64,000 nucleotides of DNA, taken from positions 1-64,000 of the forward strand of contig NZ_PQSP01000005.1 in assembly GCF_003991585.1 (NCBI RefSeq), written 5' to 3'. The position numbers were made by a program, and so were the translations under genes. The notes under the pieces are model-generated. The model had not been told where the DNA came from. It searched no databases and saw nothing but the letters and a program-made list of their open reading frames with translations. The DNA is from Saezia sanguinis (GTDB lineage: Bacteria > Pseudomonadota > Gammaproteobacteria > Burkholderiales > Burkholderiaceae_C). Positions 52,063 to 60,916 of this stretch are shown here, piece after piece. Positions within the stretch are counted from its first letter, which is position 1. Every line of letters begins with the position of its first letter.

Positions 52063-52136
52063 AACCAATCTCTGCACCTGAAGGCTGCAGAGAATCATTG
52101 GTTTTATTTTACCGTTTTATCTAAAACGGCGTAAAA
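52063..52136. promoter_or_regulatory. Two hairpins in the fba leader / fba-MFS divergent gap
   Basis: AACCAATCTCTGCA (52063-52076) pairs with TGCAGAG...ATTGGTT (52086-52103), and TTTTACCGTTTT (52107-52118) pairs with AAAACGGCGTAAAA (52123-52136) with a two-base bulge. Both lie in the 301-base gap between the divergent fba and MFS genes, 50-120 bases upstream of fba. They could shape the fba mRNA leader. I see no gene in the gap. Confidence 0.4.
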
Positions 52137-52315
52137 AGGAGAGGTCTGCAGGTAATCCGGGCAGTAATGCCGGAATAATAAAATTACGCTACAGTATGTT
52201 TTATTCATAAATTCAACCACGATGCATTGCGAAGACATGAAATGTCTGTCAAAAACCATTTAAACAGAGACTTCTGTTTGGCTGACTGGTGGCCGGGTCA
52301 TTGGGGGGCAGAACC

Positions 52316-53533
52316 ATGACTTCTGTAAAAGACCTGCGTTTAACGCCACTGGAACGCCGTGCCAGCATCTCACTGGCGGGTATTTTTGCATTGCGGATGC
52401 TGGGGCTGTTTCTGGTGCTGCCGGTATTGTCTTTGTATGCCGATACATTGCCTGGCAGTAACAACTCGCTGCTGCTGGGTATTGCTCTGGGGATTTATGG
52501 CCTGACGCAGGCTTTGATGCAGATCCCTTTGGGGCTGGCAAGCGACCATTTCGGACGTAAGCGCATCATGGTGATCGGGCTGCTGATTTTTGCCTTCGGC
52601 TCATTTGTGGCAGCCGAGGCAGAGACGTTGCGTATGATGGCTGTGGGCCGTGCACTGCAAGGTGCGGGGGCTATTTCTGCGGCCATCACCGCCATGGTGG
52701 CAGATACCACAAGGGCAGAAGTCCGCACCCGCGCGATGGCGATGATCGGCGCTTCCATCGGGTTGACATTTGCCTGCAGCCTGGTGTTTGGCCCCATTCT
52801 TTATGATCGCATTGGTATGGACGGGTTGTTCTGGGGCACCGGAGTACTGGCACTGCTGGCGATTGCGGCGGTGCTGTTTGTGGTTCCTGCTGAAGTACCC
52901 CGGGAAGATCAGGCACGGCAGCAAAGTGACAAACCGCACTGGCGCGATGTGTTGCTGATGCCAGAATTACTGCGTCTGAACCTGGGTATTTTTTTGCTGC
53001 ACCTGATGCAGGTGGCCATGTTTGTTGTGATTCCGGTTGCGCTGGTTAAATATGTCGGGCTGGCGCAGGGCGCGCACTGGAAAGTGTATCTGCCTGCGCT
53101 GGTGGGCAGCCTGGCGCTGATGGTGCCCGCGATCATCATGGCGGAAAAATATGGCCGGATGCGGCTGGTGTTTATCAGCGCCATTGTGGTCTTGCTGTGC
53201 ACACAGACATTGCTGGCTTTTGGGTGGGAAACCCCGACAGTGCTGCTGTCAGCGGTATTTTTGTTCTTCCTCGGGTTCAATATTCTGGAGGCCTGTTTGC
53301 CCTCGCTGGTCTCCCGTGTGGCGCCGCCACAGTCCAAAGGGCTGGCGCTGGGGGTGTATAACACCACCCAGTCACTGGGTTTTTTTGCCGGCGGTATTTT
53401 AGGTGGGCATATCAGCGCCTTTTTTGGTAACAGCGTGGTATTTTCCGTATGTGCCATACTGGTGTTGATCTGGCTGGTGGTGGTGTGTATTGCGCCACCT
53501 CTGGAAAAAAGCCAGTTATTGCGCAATTCTTAA
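52316..53533 (+). CDS. Major facilitator superfamily transporter
   Basis: A 405-residue protein with 12 predicted membrane helices. The motif-A loop is LASDHFGRKRIMVIG; VGRALQGAGAISAAITAMVA is helix 4, and the C-terminal half repeats the fold. It resembles the YajR-like drug/proton antiporters that lie before ssb in many betaproteobacteria. The substrate is unknown. I take the ATG at 52316, preceded by a G-rich stretch; a GTG at 52289 is a less likely start. Confidence 0.85.
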   Translation: MTSVKDLRLTPLERRASISLAGIFALRMLGLFLVLPVLSLYADTLPGSNNSLLLGIALGIYGLTQALMQIPLGLASDHFGRKRIMVIGLLIFAFGSFVAAEAETLRMMAVGRALQGAGAISAAITAMVADTTRAEVRTRAMAMIGASIGLTFACSLVFGPILYDRIGMDGLFWGTGVLALLAIAAVLFVVPAEVPREDQARQQSDKPHWRDVLLMPELLRLNLGIFLLHLMQVAMFVVIPVALVKYVGLAQGAHWKVYLPALVGSLALMVPAIIMAEKYGRMRLVFISAIVVLLCTQTLLAFGWETPTVLLSAVFLFFLGFNILEACLPSLVSRVAPPQSKGLALGVYNTTQSLGFFAGGILGGHISAFFGNSVVFSVCAILVLIWLVVVCIAPPLEKSQLLRNS

Positions 53534-53634
53534 AATGACCTGAGTGGGCGTTTTATGGCTGCCCTGGGTAATTTTTGATGGGTCAGGCATAATCTAGACA
53601 AGTATCAAAGTAAGTAACAGGAGAGCACAGGCTC

Positions 53635-54132
53635 ATGGCATCGGTAAATAAAGTGATTCTGATTGGAAACCTTGGACGTGATCCCGAAATACGGTACGCG
53701 GCATCGGGCTCGGCGATATGTAATCTGACGCTGGCGACGTCACGCCAATGGAAAGATCGCAATACGGGTGAGCGGCAGGAAGAAACCGAATGGCATCGCG
53801 TTGTGCTGTATGACCGGTTGGCCGAAATTGCAGGCGAGTATCTGAAAAAAGGCAGTTCCTGCTACATTGAGGGTCGTTTGCGTACCCGCAAATGGCAGGA
53901 TAAAGAGGGGATGGACCGCTATACCACTGAAATCATTGCGGAGAGCATGAAGCTGCTGGGCGGCAGAGGCGATGGCGGCGGCTCCGGCGGTGGCGGTTAT
54001 GATGGCGGTTATGCACCCAGAGCAGCGCAGCAGCCGGCAAGCAAACCCGCTTCGGCTCCGGCGCGCCAGCCCGCCAGTTCTGCCAATGAAGGCTCGGGTT
54101 TTGACGATATGGACGACGATATCCCGTTTTAA
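53635..54132 (+). CDS. ssb: Single-stranded DNA-binding protein
   Basis: A 165-residue SSB: OB fold at residues 1-110 ([20 protein letters not shown] and [20 protein letters not shown]), a glycine/alanine/proline-rich linker, and the acidic tip DDMDDDIPF that recruits repair and replication proteins. AACAGGAGAG precedes the ATG. It is commonly divergent from uvrA with an MFS gene between them; here fba stands in the place of uvrA. Confidence 0.97.
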   Translation: MASVNKVILIGNLGRDPEIRYAASGSAICNLTLATSRQWKDRNTGERQEETEWHRVVLYDRLAEIAGEYLKKGSSCYIEGRLRTRKWQDKEGMDRYTTEIIAESMKLLGGRGDGGGSGGGGYDGGYAPRAAQQPASKPASAPARQPASSANEGSGFDDMDDDIPF

Positions 54133-54152
54133 ACGGATCAGCGCAGAATGCC

Positions 54153-54185
54153 AAACCTTGCCAAAACGCTGGCAAGGTTTTTTTA
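54153..54185 (+). terminator. Terminator after ssb
   Basis: AAACCTTGCCA and TGGCAAGGTTT form an 11-base-pair stem around AAACGC, followed by further T. It lies in the 57-base gap between the converging ssb and FAD oxidoreductase genes and would serve ssb. Confidence 0.92.
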
Positions 54186-54189
54186 TGGG

Positions 54190-55842
54190 TTACAGTATGC
54201 GTAAAGCCGCCTGATAACCCCACCATGCCGCCTCTTCAAACACCGAGTAGCCAGACAAATCGGAGTGCGCAAACAGCATGCGGCTGTTATTTTGTTGCAG
54301 CGCTTTGAGCCCTTCGTTGTTCAGATAGCCCGGTGTCGGGCTGGCCATGGCATGGCCGCGCAGGGTAATGTCAATTTGCTGCAGATGCCGCGATAAATCA
54401 TCCGGGTAAGCCAGTTTCAGATCGCTGATGGCCTTGTCAACCAGCTTTTGCTCGTTGGCCTCTATCATCCAGTTGCGCACGGCTGAGGGCTCTGCCTCGT
54501 CCATTGCATAGTAGGCGGTGAAGGCCGTGCGTTCCGGCTTGGCCGCGCGGATCAGCTGGTGGGTGGAGACAACATAACCCAGTCCCGGCCCGTTGTGCAC
54601 AACGTTATCCCAGGATAAGGGGGCGCCTTCTGACTCGTTGGGGAAAGAGGTGAATACAAAATTGGAAATCATCCAGGGGGCGTATACCGGCATATGTATG
54701 GCTGGTTCAAAGCCGTATTGTTTGATATTTTGCACAACATGCGAAGCAATATACAGCGGCATGGCACAAATGACTTTTTGGGCCTGTACACGCACCGTCT
54801 GCAGTTGCTGCTGGTTCATGATGCCGATCAGCAGCTCCACATGATCCGGGTGCTCCTGTGCCTGCAAAAGCGTGCCGGCCATGTTGACGGGGCCTATATC
54901 CAGTTGCGGCTCAAAAGCAGATTGCTTTTGAAAACCAACAAAATCACGCAGCTTGTTGCTCAGCGTGGCCAGTCCGTCGGGCCAGGTCAGTACCGCGCCT
55001 TTGCCGGCGTGCTGGGCATGTCCGGTACGGCAGGCGAAGTAGTGCAGTCCGGCCCATGCGGAAACTTTTTGAATACCCTGGCCGTAATCGTCGCGGCAGC
55101 AGTAATTTAAATACCACAGCAGAGAAGGTGACTGGTAATGGTTGTCCTGCAGCCATTGTTGGAAGGTCATGCCGTCCAACGCACGCCACTCAGTATCACG
55201 TGATGAAAGCGCCAGCGGAATGGCAAACAAGGGCCTGCCATCGTTGCCCCTGGTCTGGCTAAGCTGCTCGACCAGCGCAAAAAAACGGGCGCTGTCCGCA
55301 TCCTCTTGCGGCAGCATGGCTTCTTGCCAGGTGCCGTTGTGCAGCAGTCTTTCTTCCGGGGCATGTACCAGGACCATTTCATCATATACCGGCGCCAAGG
55401 CATAGGGGTCGCTTTGCAGCACGCCAATATCTGCGAGCATTTCACGGATGTGGCGCGATTCCTGCGATGGCAGTGCCAGATAGTGTGCGCCGCTCGGGTA
55501 ATTGAGCTCCCGGTTGGTGATGCCTGCATTATTGCCATTGGGTTCGGGGCCTTCTAGCATGACAAAGCGCGTATATCCCTCACGTTTGAGTTTCCAGGCG
55601 GCAGTTAAGGCGGCAGCGCCACTGCCGACGATCATGACGTCACATGACCAGGTATGCTCGGGCGCTGGAAATGACCGATGGTCACGTACCTGGTGCCCCA
55701 TGGTGATGCCCGGACGATGTACGTTGATCCGGGGCGGCTGGGGCCTGAGGTAGGTATACCAGTACCATGGAAAAGCACTGGCAGCCGCAAGCCCTAAAGC
55801 GTTGCCTGCCAGGCGTCTGCGGGTCCAGGTGGGTTCAGTCAT
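54190..55842 (-). CDS. FAD-dependent amine oxidase-like protein with Tat-like signal
   Basis: A 550-residue flavoprotein. The N terminus TWTRRRLAGNALGLAAASAF has twin (triple) arginines before a hydrophobic stretch, suggesting Tat export or a Tat-type anchor. The Rossmann FAD motif is VMIVGSGAAALTAAWKLKRE near residue 68; the later KVICAMPLYIASHVV and the C-terminal DLSGYSVFEEAAWWGYQAAL are typical of flavin amine oxidases. It begins 11 bases after the speE-like gene, so they form one operon. A polyamine or other amine substrate is inferred from that partner only. Confidence 0.78.
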   Translation of the reverse strand: MTEPTWTRRRLAGNALGLAAASAFPWYWYTYLRPQPPRINVHRPGITMGHQVRDHRSFPAPEHTWSCDVMIVGSGAAALTAAWKLKREGYTRFVMLEGPEPNGNNAGITNRELNYPSGAHYLALPSQESRHIREMLADIGVLQSDPYALAPVYDEMVLVHAPEERLLHNGTWQEAMLPQEDADSARFFALVEQLSQTRGNDGRPLFAIPLALSSRDTEWRALDGMTFQQWLQDNHYQSPSLLWYLNYCCRDDYGQGIQKVSAWAGLHYFACRTGHAQHAGKGAVLTWPDGLATLSNKLRDFVGFQKQSAFEPQLDIGPVNMAGTLLQAQEHPDHVELLIGIMNQQQLQTVRVQAQKVICAMPLYIASHVVQNIKQYGFEPAIHMPVYAPWMISNFVFTSFPNESEGAPLSWDNVVHNGPGLGYVVSTHQLIRAAKPERTAFTAYYAMDEAEPSAVRNWMIEANEQKLVDKAISDLKLAYPDDLSRHLQQIDITLRGHAMASPTPGYLNNEGLKALQQNNSRMLFAHSDLSGYSVFEEAAWWGYQAALRIL

Positions 55843-55853
55843 GGTGTGATATG

Positions 55854-57365
55854 TCAGCGGATAGAGTTATTCCAGTCGGCTTCAAAATAATTCACCAGTG
55901 CCTGGGTGTTAAGGTAATTGGGCTGAACCTCCATGGCCTGCATATCGGGCGGAAAGTCAAACATCAGCCTGGTCGTGTAGCCATTGAGAAAGCGGGCCGG
56001 CACGCTGTAGCGTTCCGGTGGTGTAAACGGTTGTGCCTTGCTGACCAGCACATAACCCCATTCTCCAAAAGATGGCACATACGCATGGTAAGGCCAGGTG
56101 GTAAACCCGGCCGTTTTTAACGTTTCCACAATGCACCAGTAGGCGCGGGGCGCAAAATAAGGCGAGGTGGACTGCACCACCATGTACCCATGGTCGCTTA
56201 ACGAGCGTGAGAGCTGGCGGTACATCGGTACCGAGTACAGTTTGCCCAATGCAAAGTTGGAGGGGTCCGGCAGGTCAACAATGATCAGGTCATAGACCTG
56301 CCGGTTGGTTTCGATCCACTTCCCGGCATCGTCGTTGATCACCTGAACTTTAGGATTGCTCAGTGACTGCCGGTTCAGCTCAGATAAGTCAGCCGACGTT
56401 GTGAACAACTGAGTCATGGCCGGGTCCAGGTCAACCAGCGTAATGCTTTCTACCTGAGGGTATTTGAGTATTTCACGCACGGCCAGCCCGTCGCCGCCAC
56501 CCAGCACCAGAATGTGCCTGGCTTGCGGAGAGGCTTCCATGGCGGGCAATACCAGCGCTTCGTGATAGCGGTGTTCATCTTTGGAGGAGAACTGCAGGTT
56601 GCCGTTCAGAAACAGGCGGGTGTCATCTTGCCAGCGGGTGATGACAATGCGCTGGTAGGGGGTTGTGGTGGTATAGACAATCGGGTCGCCAAAATAGGAT
56701 TGTTCGGCCCAGTAGGTGACCTTGTTGGCAAATACAAAAGCGGTGATGAGCAATGTCAGCACCACTGTGGAGCGGACATGTATTTTCCGGTAGCCGGGCA
56801 GTTCCCGGCGGAAAATATGGGTAGCCAGAAAAGCGACTGCGGCATTGAGCACGCCAAACAACAGTGCGGTGCGCGACATGCCCAGCCGCGGCGCCAGCAC
56901 CAGCGGGAACAGCAACGAAACTGCCAGCGCTCCCAGGTAATCAAATGTCAGCACCTTGCTGACCATTTCCTTGAAGTCCGTTTCGCGCAGATTGAGCACA
57001 CGCATCACGAGTGGAATTTCCATGCCGACCAGAATACCGATGATCAGTACCAGCGCATACAGCACGGTGCGAAATGGCGCGGCAGCCCAGGCAAATACCA
57101 CAAACAAAAATAAAGCAGACAGGCCGCCAATCAGGCCAACCAGCAACTCTATGTCGATGAACCGGGCGAGTGCGTCTTCGTCTTTGACATATTTGGACAG
57201 ATGCGCGCCAATACCCATGGCAAACAGGTAGCTGCCGATGATGGAGGAGAACTGCAGGATGGAGTCCCCCAGCAGATAGCTGGACAACGCGCCGGCAATC
57301 AGTTCATAGGCCAGTCCGCAGGAGGCAACAATGAAAACGGAAATAATGAGTGTGCGGTTTAACAT
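55854..57365 (-). CDS. Membrane-anchored spermidine synthase-like protein (polyamine aminopropyltransferase)
   Basis: Residues 1-210 form about seven membrane helices (LAYELIAGALSSYLLGDSIL near the start), and residues about 215-450 form a spermidine-synthase domain: TPYQRIVITRW, LFLNGNLQFSSKDEHRYHEA, ILVLGGGDGLAVREILKYP and LIIVDLPDPSNFALGKLYS. The cytosolic SpeE has only the second part. Most catalytic positions look kept, although DLPDPS replaces the usual D-S/T-DP. I start at the ATG at 57365 (503 residues); a TTG 12 bases earlier is the alternative. Divergent from the DUF350-SPFH-DUF4178-speD genes. Confidence 0.87.
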   Translation of the reverse strand: MLNRTLIISVFIVASCGLAYELIAGALSSYLLGDSILQFSSIIGSYLFAMGIGAHLSKYVKDEDALARFIDIELLVGLIGGLSALFLFVVFAWAAAPFRTVLYALVLIIGILVGMEIPLVMRVLNLRETDFKEMVSKVLTFDYLGALAVSLLFPLVLAPRLGMSRTALLFGVLNAAVAFLATHIFRRELPGYRKIHVRSTVVLTLLITAFVFANKVTYWAEQSYFGDPIVYTTTTPYQRIVITRWQDDTRLFLNGNLQFSSKDEHRYHEALVLPAMEASPQARHILVLGGGDGLAVREILKYPQVESITLVDLDPAMTQLFTTSADLSELNRQSLSNPKVQVINDDAGKWIETNRQVYDLIIVDLPDPSNFALGKLYSVPMYRQLSRSLSDHGYMVVQSTSPYFAPRAYWCIVETLKTAGFTTWPYHAYVPSFGEWGYVLVSKAQPFTPPERYSVPARFLNGYTTRLMFDFPPDMQAMEVQPNYLNTQALVNYFEADWNNSIR

Positions 57366-57683
57366 ACAGGATTGCAACCGGGGGCATCAGTGGGCAAATG
57401 TGAAAAAAGATGCATAAATGCGGCTGTTTGATGCAAAAATGATTTTGAAGCGTTAAAAAATAGTTTACCTTGACGTACACATGGTATCATCGCCAAAATC
57501 CATGAGCGTTTCTGTCATTTCATGTAAGAAAATGCGATGCAGATCCAGCTTTTGATGTTGCGACAGGATTTTGAAGTGCGAAAGAATTATCGCATTGTAT
57601 GGCATTGACGTCAGTATTTATCGTTTCGGTTACATGTGAATGCCGGATTGTGAAAAAGAGCAGGACAAACAAAGAGAGAGTTT
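57366..57683. other. Divergent intergenic region of the polyamine/membrane cassette
   Basis: The 318 bases between the speE-like and DUF350 genes must hold promoters for both directions. I see TTGACG elements near 57472 and 57605 but no -10 hexamer at a proper distance, and no clear repeat. AAAGAGAGAG just before the DUF350 ATG is its ribosome binding site. No gene is apparent. Confidence 0.6.
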
Positions 57684-58088
57684 ATGAGTATCACCATTAC
57701 GCTTAGCCAGTTTTCGTTATATTTATCGTATATCGGTGCCGGTATTTTGATGATGGCGGTGTTTATCTTCATATATGTCCATATGACGCCGGTCAAGGAG
57801 TTGACGCTGATTAAAGAAGGCTGTGTTGCTGCGGCGCTCTCATTTGGCGGCGCGCTGGTCGGGTTCTCTCTGACGCTGGCCTCCAGCATCGCGCACGCAG
57901 ACAACCTGCTGACGTTCATGGTCTGGGGGGCGTGTTCTGCGGTGGTGCAGTTGCTGGTGTTTTTTGTGATTGCACGCCTGATTCCCAATGCCAGGATGGA
58001 ACTGGAAGATAACAATGTGGCCGTGGGTACGCTGTTTTGCGTGATATCGCTGGGTATTGGCATTATCAATGCCGCATGCCTGAGCTGA
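57684..58088 (+). CDS. DUF350 membrane protein
   Basis: A 134-residue inner-membrane protein with four hydrophobic segments (about 8-32, 45-66, 75-97 and 110-132). The SFGGALVGFSLTLASSIAHA stretch is the conserved centre of DUF350, the family of E. coli YjfL. Its function is not known. It opens a plus-strand operon with SPFH, DUF4178, a small membrane protein and SpeD. Confidence 0.85.
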   Translation: MSITITLSQFSLYLSYIGAGILMMAVFIFIYVHMTPVKELTLIKEGCVAAALSFGGALVGFSLTLASSIAHADNLLTFMVWGACSAVVQLLVFFVIARLIPNARMELEDNNVAVGTLFCVISLGIGIINAACLS

Positions 58089-58128
58089 AACGACATTTTT
58101 AATTTGAGGATTTGAGAAGGAGTCTGGT

Positions 58129-59169
58129 ATGGGACTGATGAGTTTTATCAAGAAGCAGTTTATTGATGTCATCCAGTGGCCTGATCCGCAGGATGAAATT
58201 CTGGTGTGGCGCTTTCCCATGCAGGATGAGGAAATTCAGACTGGCGCGCAACTGACAGTGCGTGAGTCGCAGATGGCGCTGTTTGTCGATGAAGGTAAGG
58301 TGGCTGATACATTTGGCCCGGGCATGTACAAGCTCAATACGCAGACGCTGCCGATTCTGACGTATCTGAAAAACTGGGACAAGTTTTTTGAATCACCGTT
58401 TAAATCGGATGTGTATTTCTTCAATACCAAACTGCAGCTTGGCCGTAAATGGGGCACACCCCAGCCGATCACCATCCGCGACAAGGAGTTTGGTATTGTC
58501 AGTGTGCGTGCTTTCGGCATGTACTCGTACCGCATTACCAACCCGGCCCATTTCTTCAAAGAGATCTCCGGGGTTTGCAGCGAGTACGATGGCAAAACCC
58601 TGGAAGGGCAACTGCGCAACCTGGTCATGACGACGCTGAGCAGCCTGTTTGGCGGCTCGGAGATTCCGTTCATTGATATGGCAGCCAACCAGATGGCGCT
58701 GTCGCAGAAAATGGCCGAAGCCATGGCACCGGCGTTTGAGTGCTACGGTCTGGAGCTGGATACGTTTGCGGTGGAAAGCATCACGCTGCCCGAAGCGCTG
58801 CAAAAAGCCATGGATGAGCGCATTTCCATGGGGATTATTGGCGACATGGGCAAGTACACGCAGTACCAGACCGCTTCCAGTATCCCGCTGGCGGCACAAA
58901 ATGAAGGTGGCATTGCCGGTATCGGCGCCGGATTGGCTGCCGGTATGAATATGGGCCAGGTCATGTCTACCGCCATGGCGCAGAACATGGCCGCAGGCGC
59001 GCAGGCCGCACCGGCTGCCGCAAACCCGGCAGAGCCGGCCGTTGCTCCACGGCAGGAGTCGCCTGATGCCAAGCTGGCCAAGCTGAAAGAGATGCTGGAC
59101 AAGGGGCTGATCACGCAGCAGGATTATGACGCGACCAAAACGGAAATTCTGAAAAAGCTGGTGGGATGA
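58129..59169 (+). CDS. SPFH-domain protein with C-terminal SHOCT motif
   Basis: A 346-residue protein of the virion-core-like/YdjI branch of SPFH (band 7) proteins: IQWPDPQDEILVWRFPMQDE, then ESQMALFVDEGKVADTFGPG and the long SPFH core to about residue 240. A glycine/alanine/methionine-rich linker follows, then a SHOCT helix pair DAKLAKLKEMLDKGLITQQD. SPFH proteins form membrane-associated oligomeric scaffolds. AGAAGGAG precedes the ATG. It lies 40 bases after DUF350 and 37 before DUF4178. Confidence 0.87.
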   Translation: MGLMSFIKKQFIDVIQWPDPQDEILVWRFPMQDEEIQTGAQLTVRESQMALFVDEGKVADTFGPGMYKLNTQTLPILTYLKNWDKFFESPFKSDVYFFNTKLQLGRKWGTPQPITIRDKEFGIVSVRAFGMYSYRITNPAHFFKEISGVCSEYDGKTLEGQLRNLVMTTLSSLFGGSEIPFIDMAANQMALSQKMAEAMAPAFECYGLELDTFAVESITLPEALQKAMDERISMGIIGDMGKYTQYQTASSIPLAAQNEGGIAGIGAGLAAGMNMGQVMSTAMAQNMAAGAQAAPAAANPAEPAVAPRQESPDAKLAKLKEMLDKGLITQQDYDATKTEILKKLVG

Positions 59170-59206
59170 TATCGAGAAAAAATATAAATTAGGCTGATTG
59201 GTTGGT

Positions 59207-60751
59207 ATGGCTTTGAACGCGGTTTTTTCTTTAAGTTGCCCCAGTTGCGGTGCAACGGTTCCTGTGTATTCGGCAACATCTGCGCTGGTGGTCTGCGAGT
59301 ATTGCCACAGTACGCTGATCCGTTCGGGCGATGGTGCGGTCGACTCTGGGAAAAAATCGGCGCTGATTGAGAACTTTTCTCCTCTGCAGCTTTATACCAG
59401 CGGTACATTTCAGGGCAAAGCGTTTACCATCATCGGGCAACTGCAGGTTCAGTACAGCCGCGGCTTCTGGAATGAGTGGTATGTGCTTTATGATGACAGC
59501 TCATATGGCTGGCTGGCTGATTTCAGTGGTCAGTATGTCATGACCCGCATTGCCAAGCCGCTGAATAAACCGCCGGCGTTCAAAGATATTGTGGCAGGCG
59601 TTACGCAGGTGCAGTATGCCCAGTATAGCTTTGTGGCTTCTGACGTGCGGAACGCCACCAGCGTCAAGGCCAATGCGCGGGGTGAGTTGCCGTTTGTACT
59701 CAAAGAAGACGAGCTTGTGCTGGGCGCGGATTTCCGGCACCGGCAACTGTTCATGACGCTGGATTACAGCCAGGACCCCAAAACACCTCTGGTATACCAT
59801 GGCAAAGCGGTCACATTGGAAAACCTGCGCTGTCAGAATCTGCGCTCCAATGAGCAGATCCAGGAAACGGCCGGAAAACTCCGGGGGCAGCGCACGGCAT
59901 TCAAATGCCCCAGTTGCGGCGCCTCTTTAGACTGGTATCCGGGGGTGGCGCAAAATATCATCTGCCCCAGTTGCCACAGCGACATCAACCTGGATGAGAA
60001 CAAGGCGCAGGTGATGCAGACCTATGAAATGCGCCAGGCTCAAATTGCACAGGCCCCGCTGAAACTGGGCGAGGTGGCGCAGATCAACGGCGTCCAATGG
60101 ACGCTGATCGGCATGACCAAAATTCAGGAGTTGCTGCCTGATGAAACCCTGGAATACATCCAGGGCCGGCGCAAACATGTACCGATTGAAAGTGCCGACT
60201 GGATGGAATATCTGCTTTACCATCCGCAAAAAGGGTTCCAGTGGCTGGTGCAAAGTGAGGGCAAATGGGACATATCCCATGCGCCGGATAGCTGGCCTGA
60301 GTTTAACGAGCGGTTAGAGCCGCTGTCAGCAGGAAAACGGCTGACCAAGCTGTACAATTACGGCGGTGAAGTAGCCTATGCGGCAGGTGCTTTCTACTGG
60401 CATATTCAGCCTGGTGACATTACTTATTACCAGGATTACCGCTATGACAAAGGCAAGCTGTGCGCGGAGCGGACCCGTGAAGAGTTGAACTGGAGTGTTT
60501 CACGGCCTGTCAGTGCAGCAGAGTTGGCGAAGTGGTTTGGCCGCCCGGACCTGGAGCAGGTAGCGCTGGCCCGCGGGGCTGGGGTTTCGGGTGGACATAC
60601 TGCCAGTGTGATGATGATCATTTTCATCGTGTTGAACATACCGGCTTTTATGCGCAGCCTGAGTTCGGGCGGGCTGATTGGCGTCATCATGGTGACGGTT
60701 GTCGTGTATCTCTTGCTGGGGTCTCCTTTTTCAGAAGCGGAAGATGATTAA
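59207..60751 (+). CDS. DUF4178 protein with two zinc ribbons and a C-terminal membrane segment
   Basis: The 514 residues hold two repeats of zinc ribbon plus DUF4178 domain. The first ribbon is CPSCGATVPVYSATSALVVC followed by EYC near the N terminus; the second is CPSCGASLDWYPGVAQNIIC followed by PSC near residue 236. A hydrophobic tail (about 465-505) anchors the C terminus. The function is unknown; in many genomes the family accompanies DUF350, SPFH and polyamine genes. I start at the ATG at 59207; a TTG nine bases earlier is in frame. Confidence 0.83.
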   Translation: MALNAVFSLSCPSCGATVPVYSATSALVVCEYCHSTLIRSGDGAVDSGKKSALIENFSPLQLYTSGTFQGKAFTIIGQLQVQYSRGFWNEWYVLYDDSSYGWLADFSGQYVMTRIAKPLNKPPAFKDIVAGVTQVQYAQYSFVASDVRNATSVKANARGELPFVLKEDELVLGADFRHRQLFMTLDYSQDPKTPLVYHGKAVTLENLRCQNLRSNEQIQETAGKLRGQRTAFKCPSCGASLDWYPGVAQNIICPSCHSDINLDENKAQVMQTYEMRQAQIAQAPLKLGEVAQINGVQWTLIGMTKIQELLPDETLEYIQGRRKHVPIESADWMEYLLYHPQKGFQWLVQSEGKWDISHAPDSWPEFNERLEPLSAGKRLTKLYNYGGEVAYAAGAFYWHIQPGDITYYQDYRYDKGKLCAERTREELNWSVSRPVSAAELAKWFGRPDLEQVALARGAGVSGGHTASVMMIIFIVLNIPAFMRSLSSGGLIGVIMVTVVVYLLLGSPFSEAEDD

Positions 60752-60772
60752 CTGCAAAAAGATGGTGGCGAT

Positions 60773-60916
60773 ATGAAAGATTTTTTTATCTGGTATTGCA
60801 TTACGGTGGTTTTGATTGGCACGGGTATCAACTACTGGGTATCCGGCCCGGATCGCAGTTGGACTTCGGGCAGCTCCTACAGCAGTGGCCGTAGCGGCAG
60901 CATCTGGCATAAATAA
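60773..60916 (+). CDS. Small membrane protein of the polyamine/SPFH cassette (47 residues)
   Basis: ATG at 60773 to TAA at 60914-60916. It has one hydrophobic segment (FIWYCITVVLIGTGINYWV, residues 5-23) and a Ser/Gly-rich tail (SWTSGSSYSSGRSGSIWHK). The stop overlaps the speD ATG by one base and the start is 21 bases after the DUF4178 stop, so it fills the gap between two operon genes exactly. A weak GATGG precedes the start. It resembles the short TM-plus-SSYSSGRS proteins I associate with such clusters, but no function is known. Confidence 0.68.
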   Translation: MKDFFIWYCITVVLIGTGINYWVSGPDRSWTSGSSYSSGRSGSIWHK

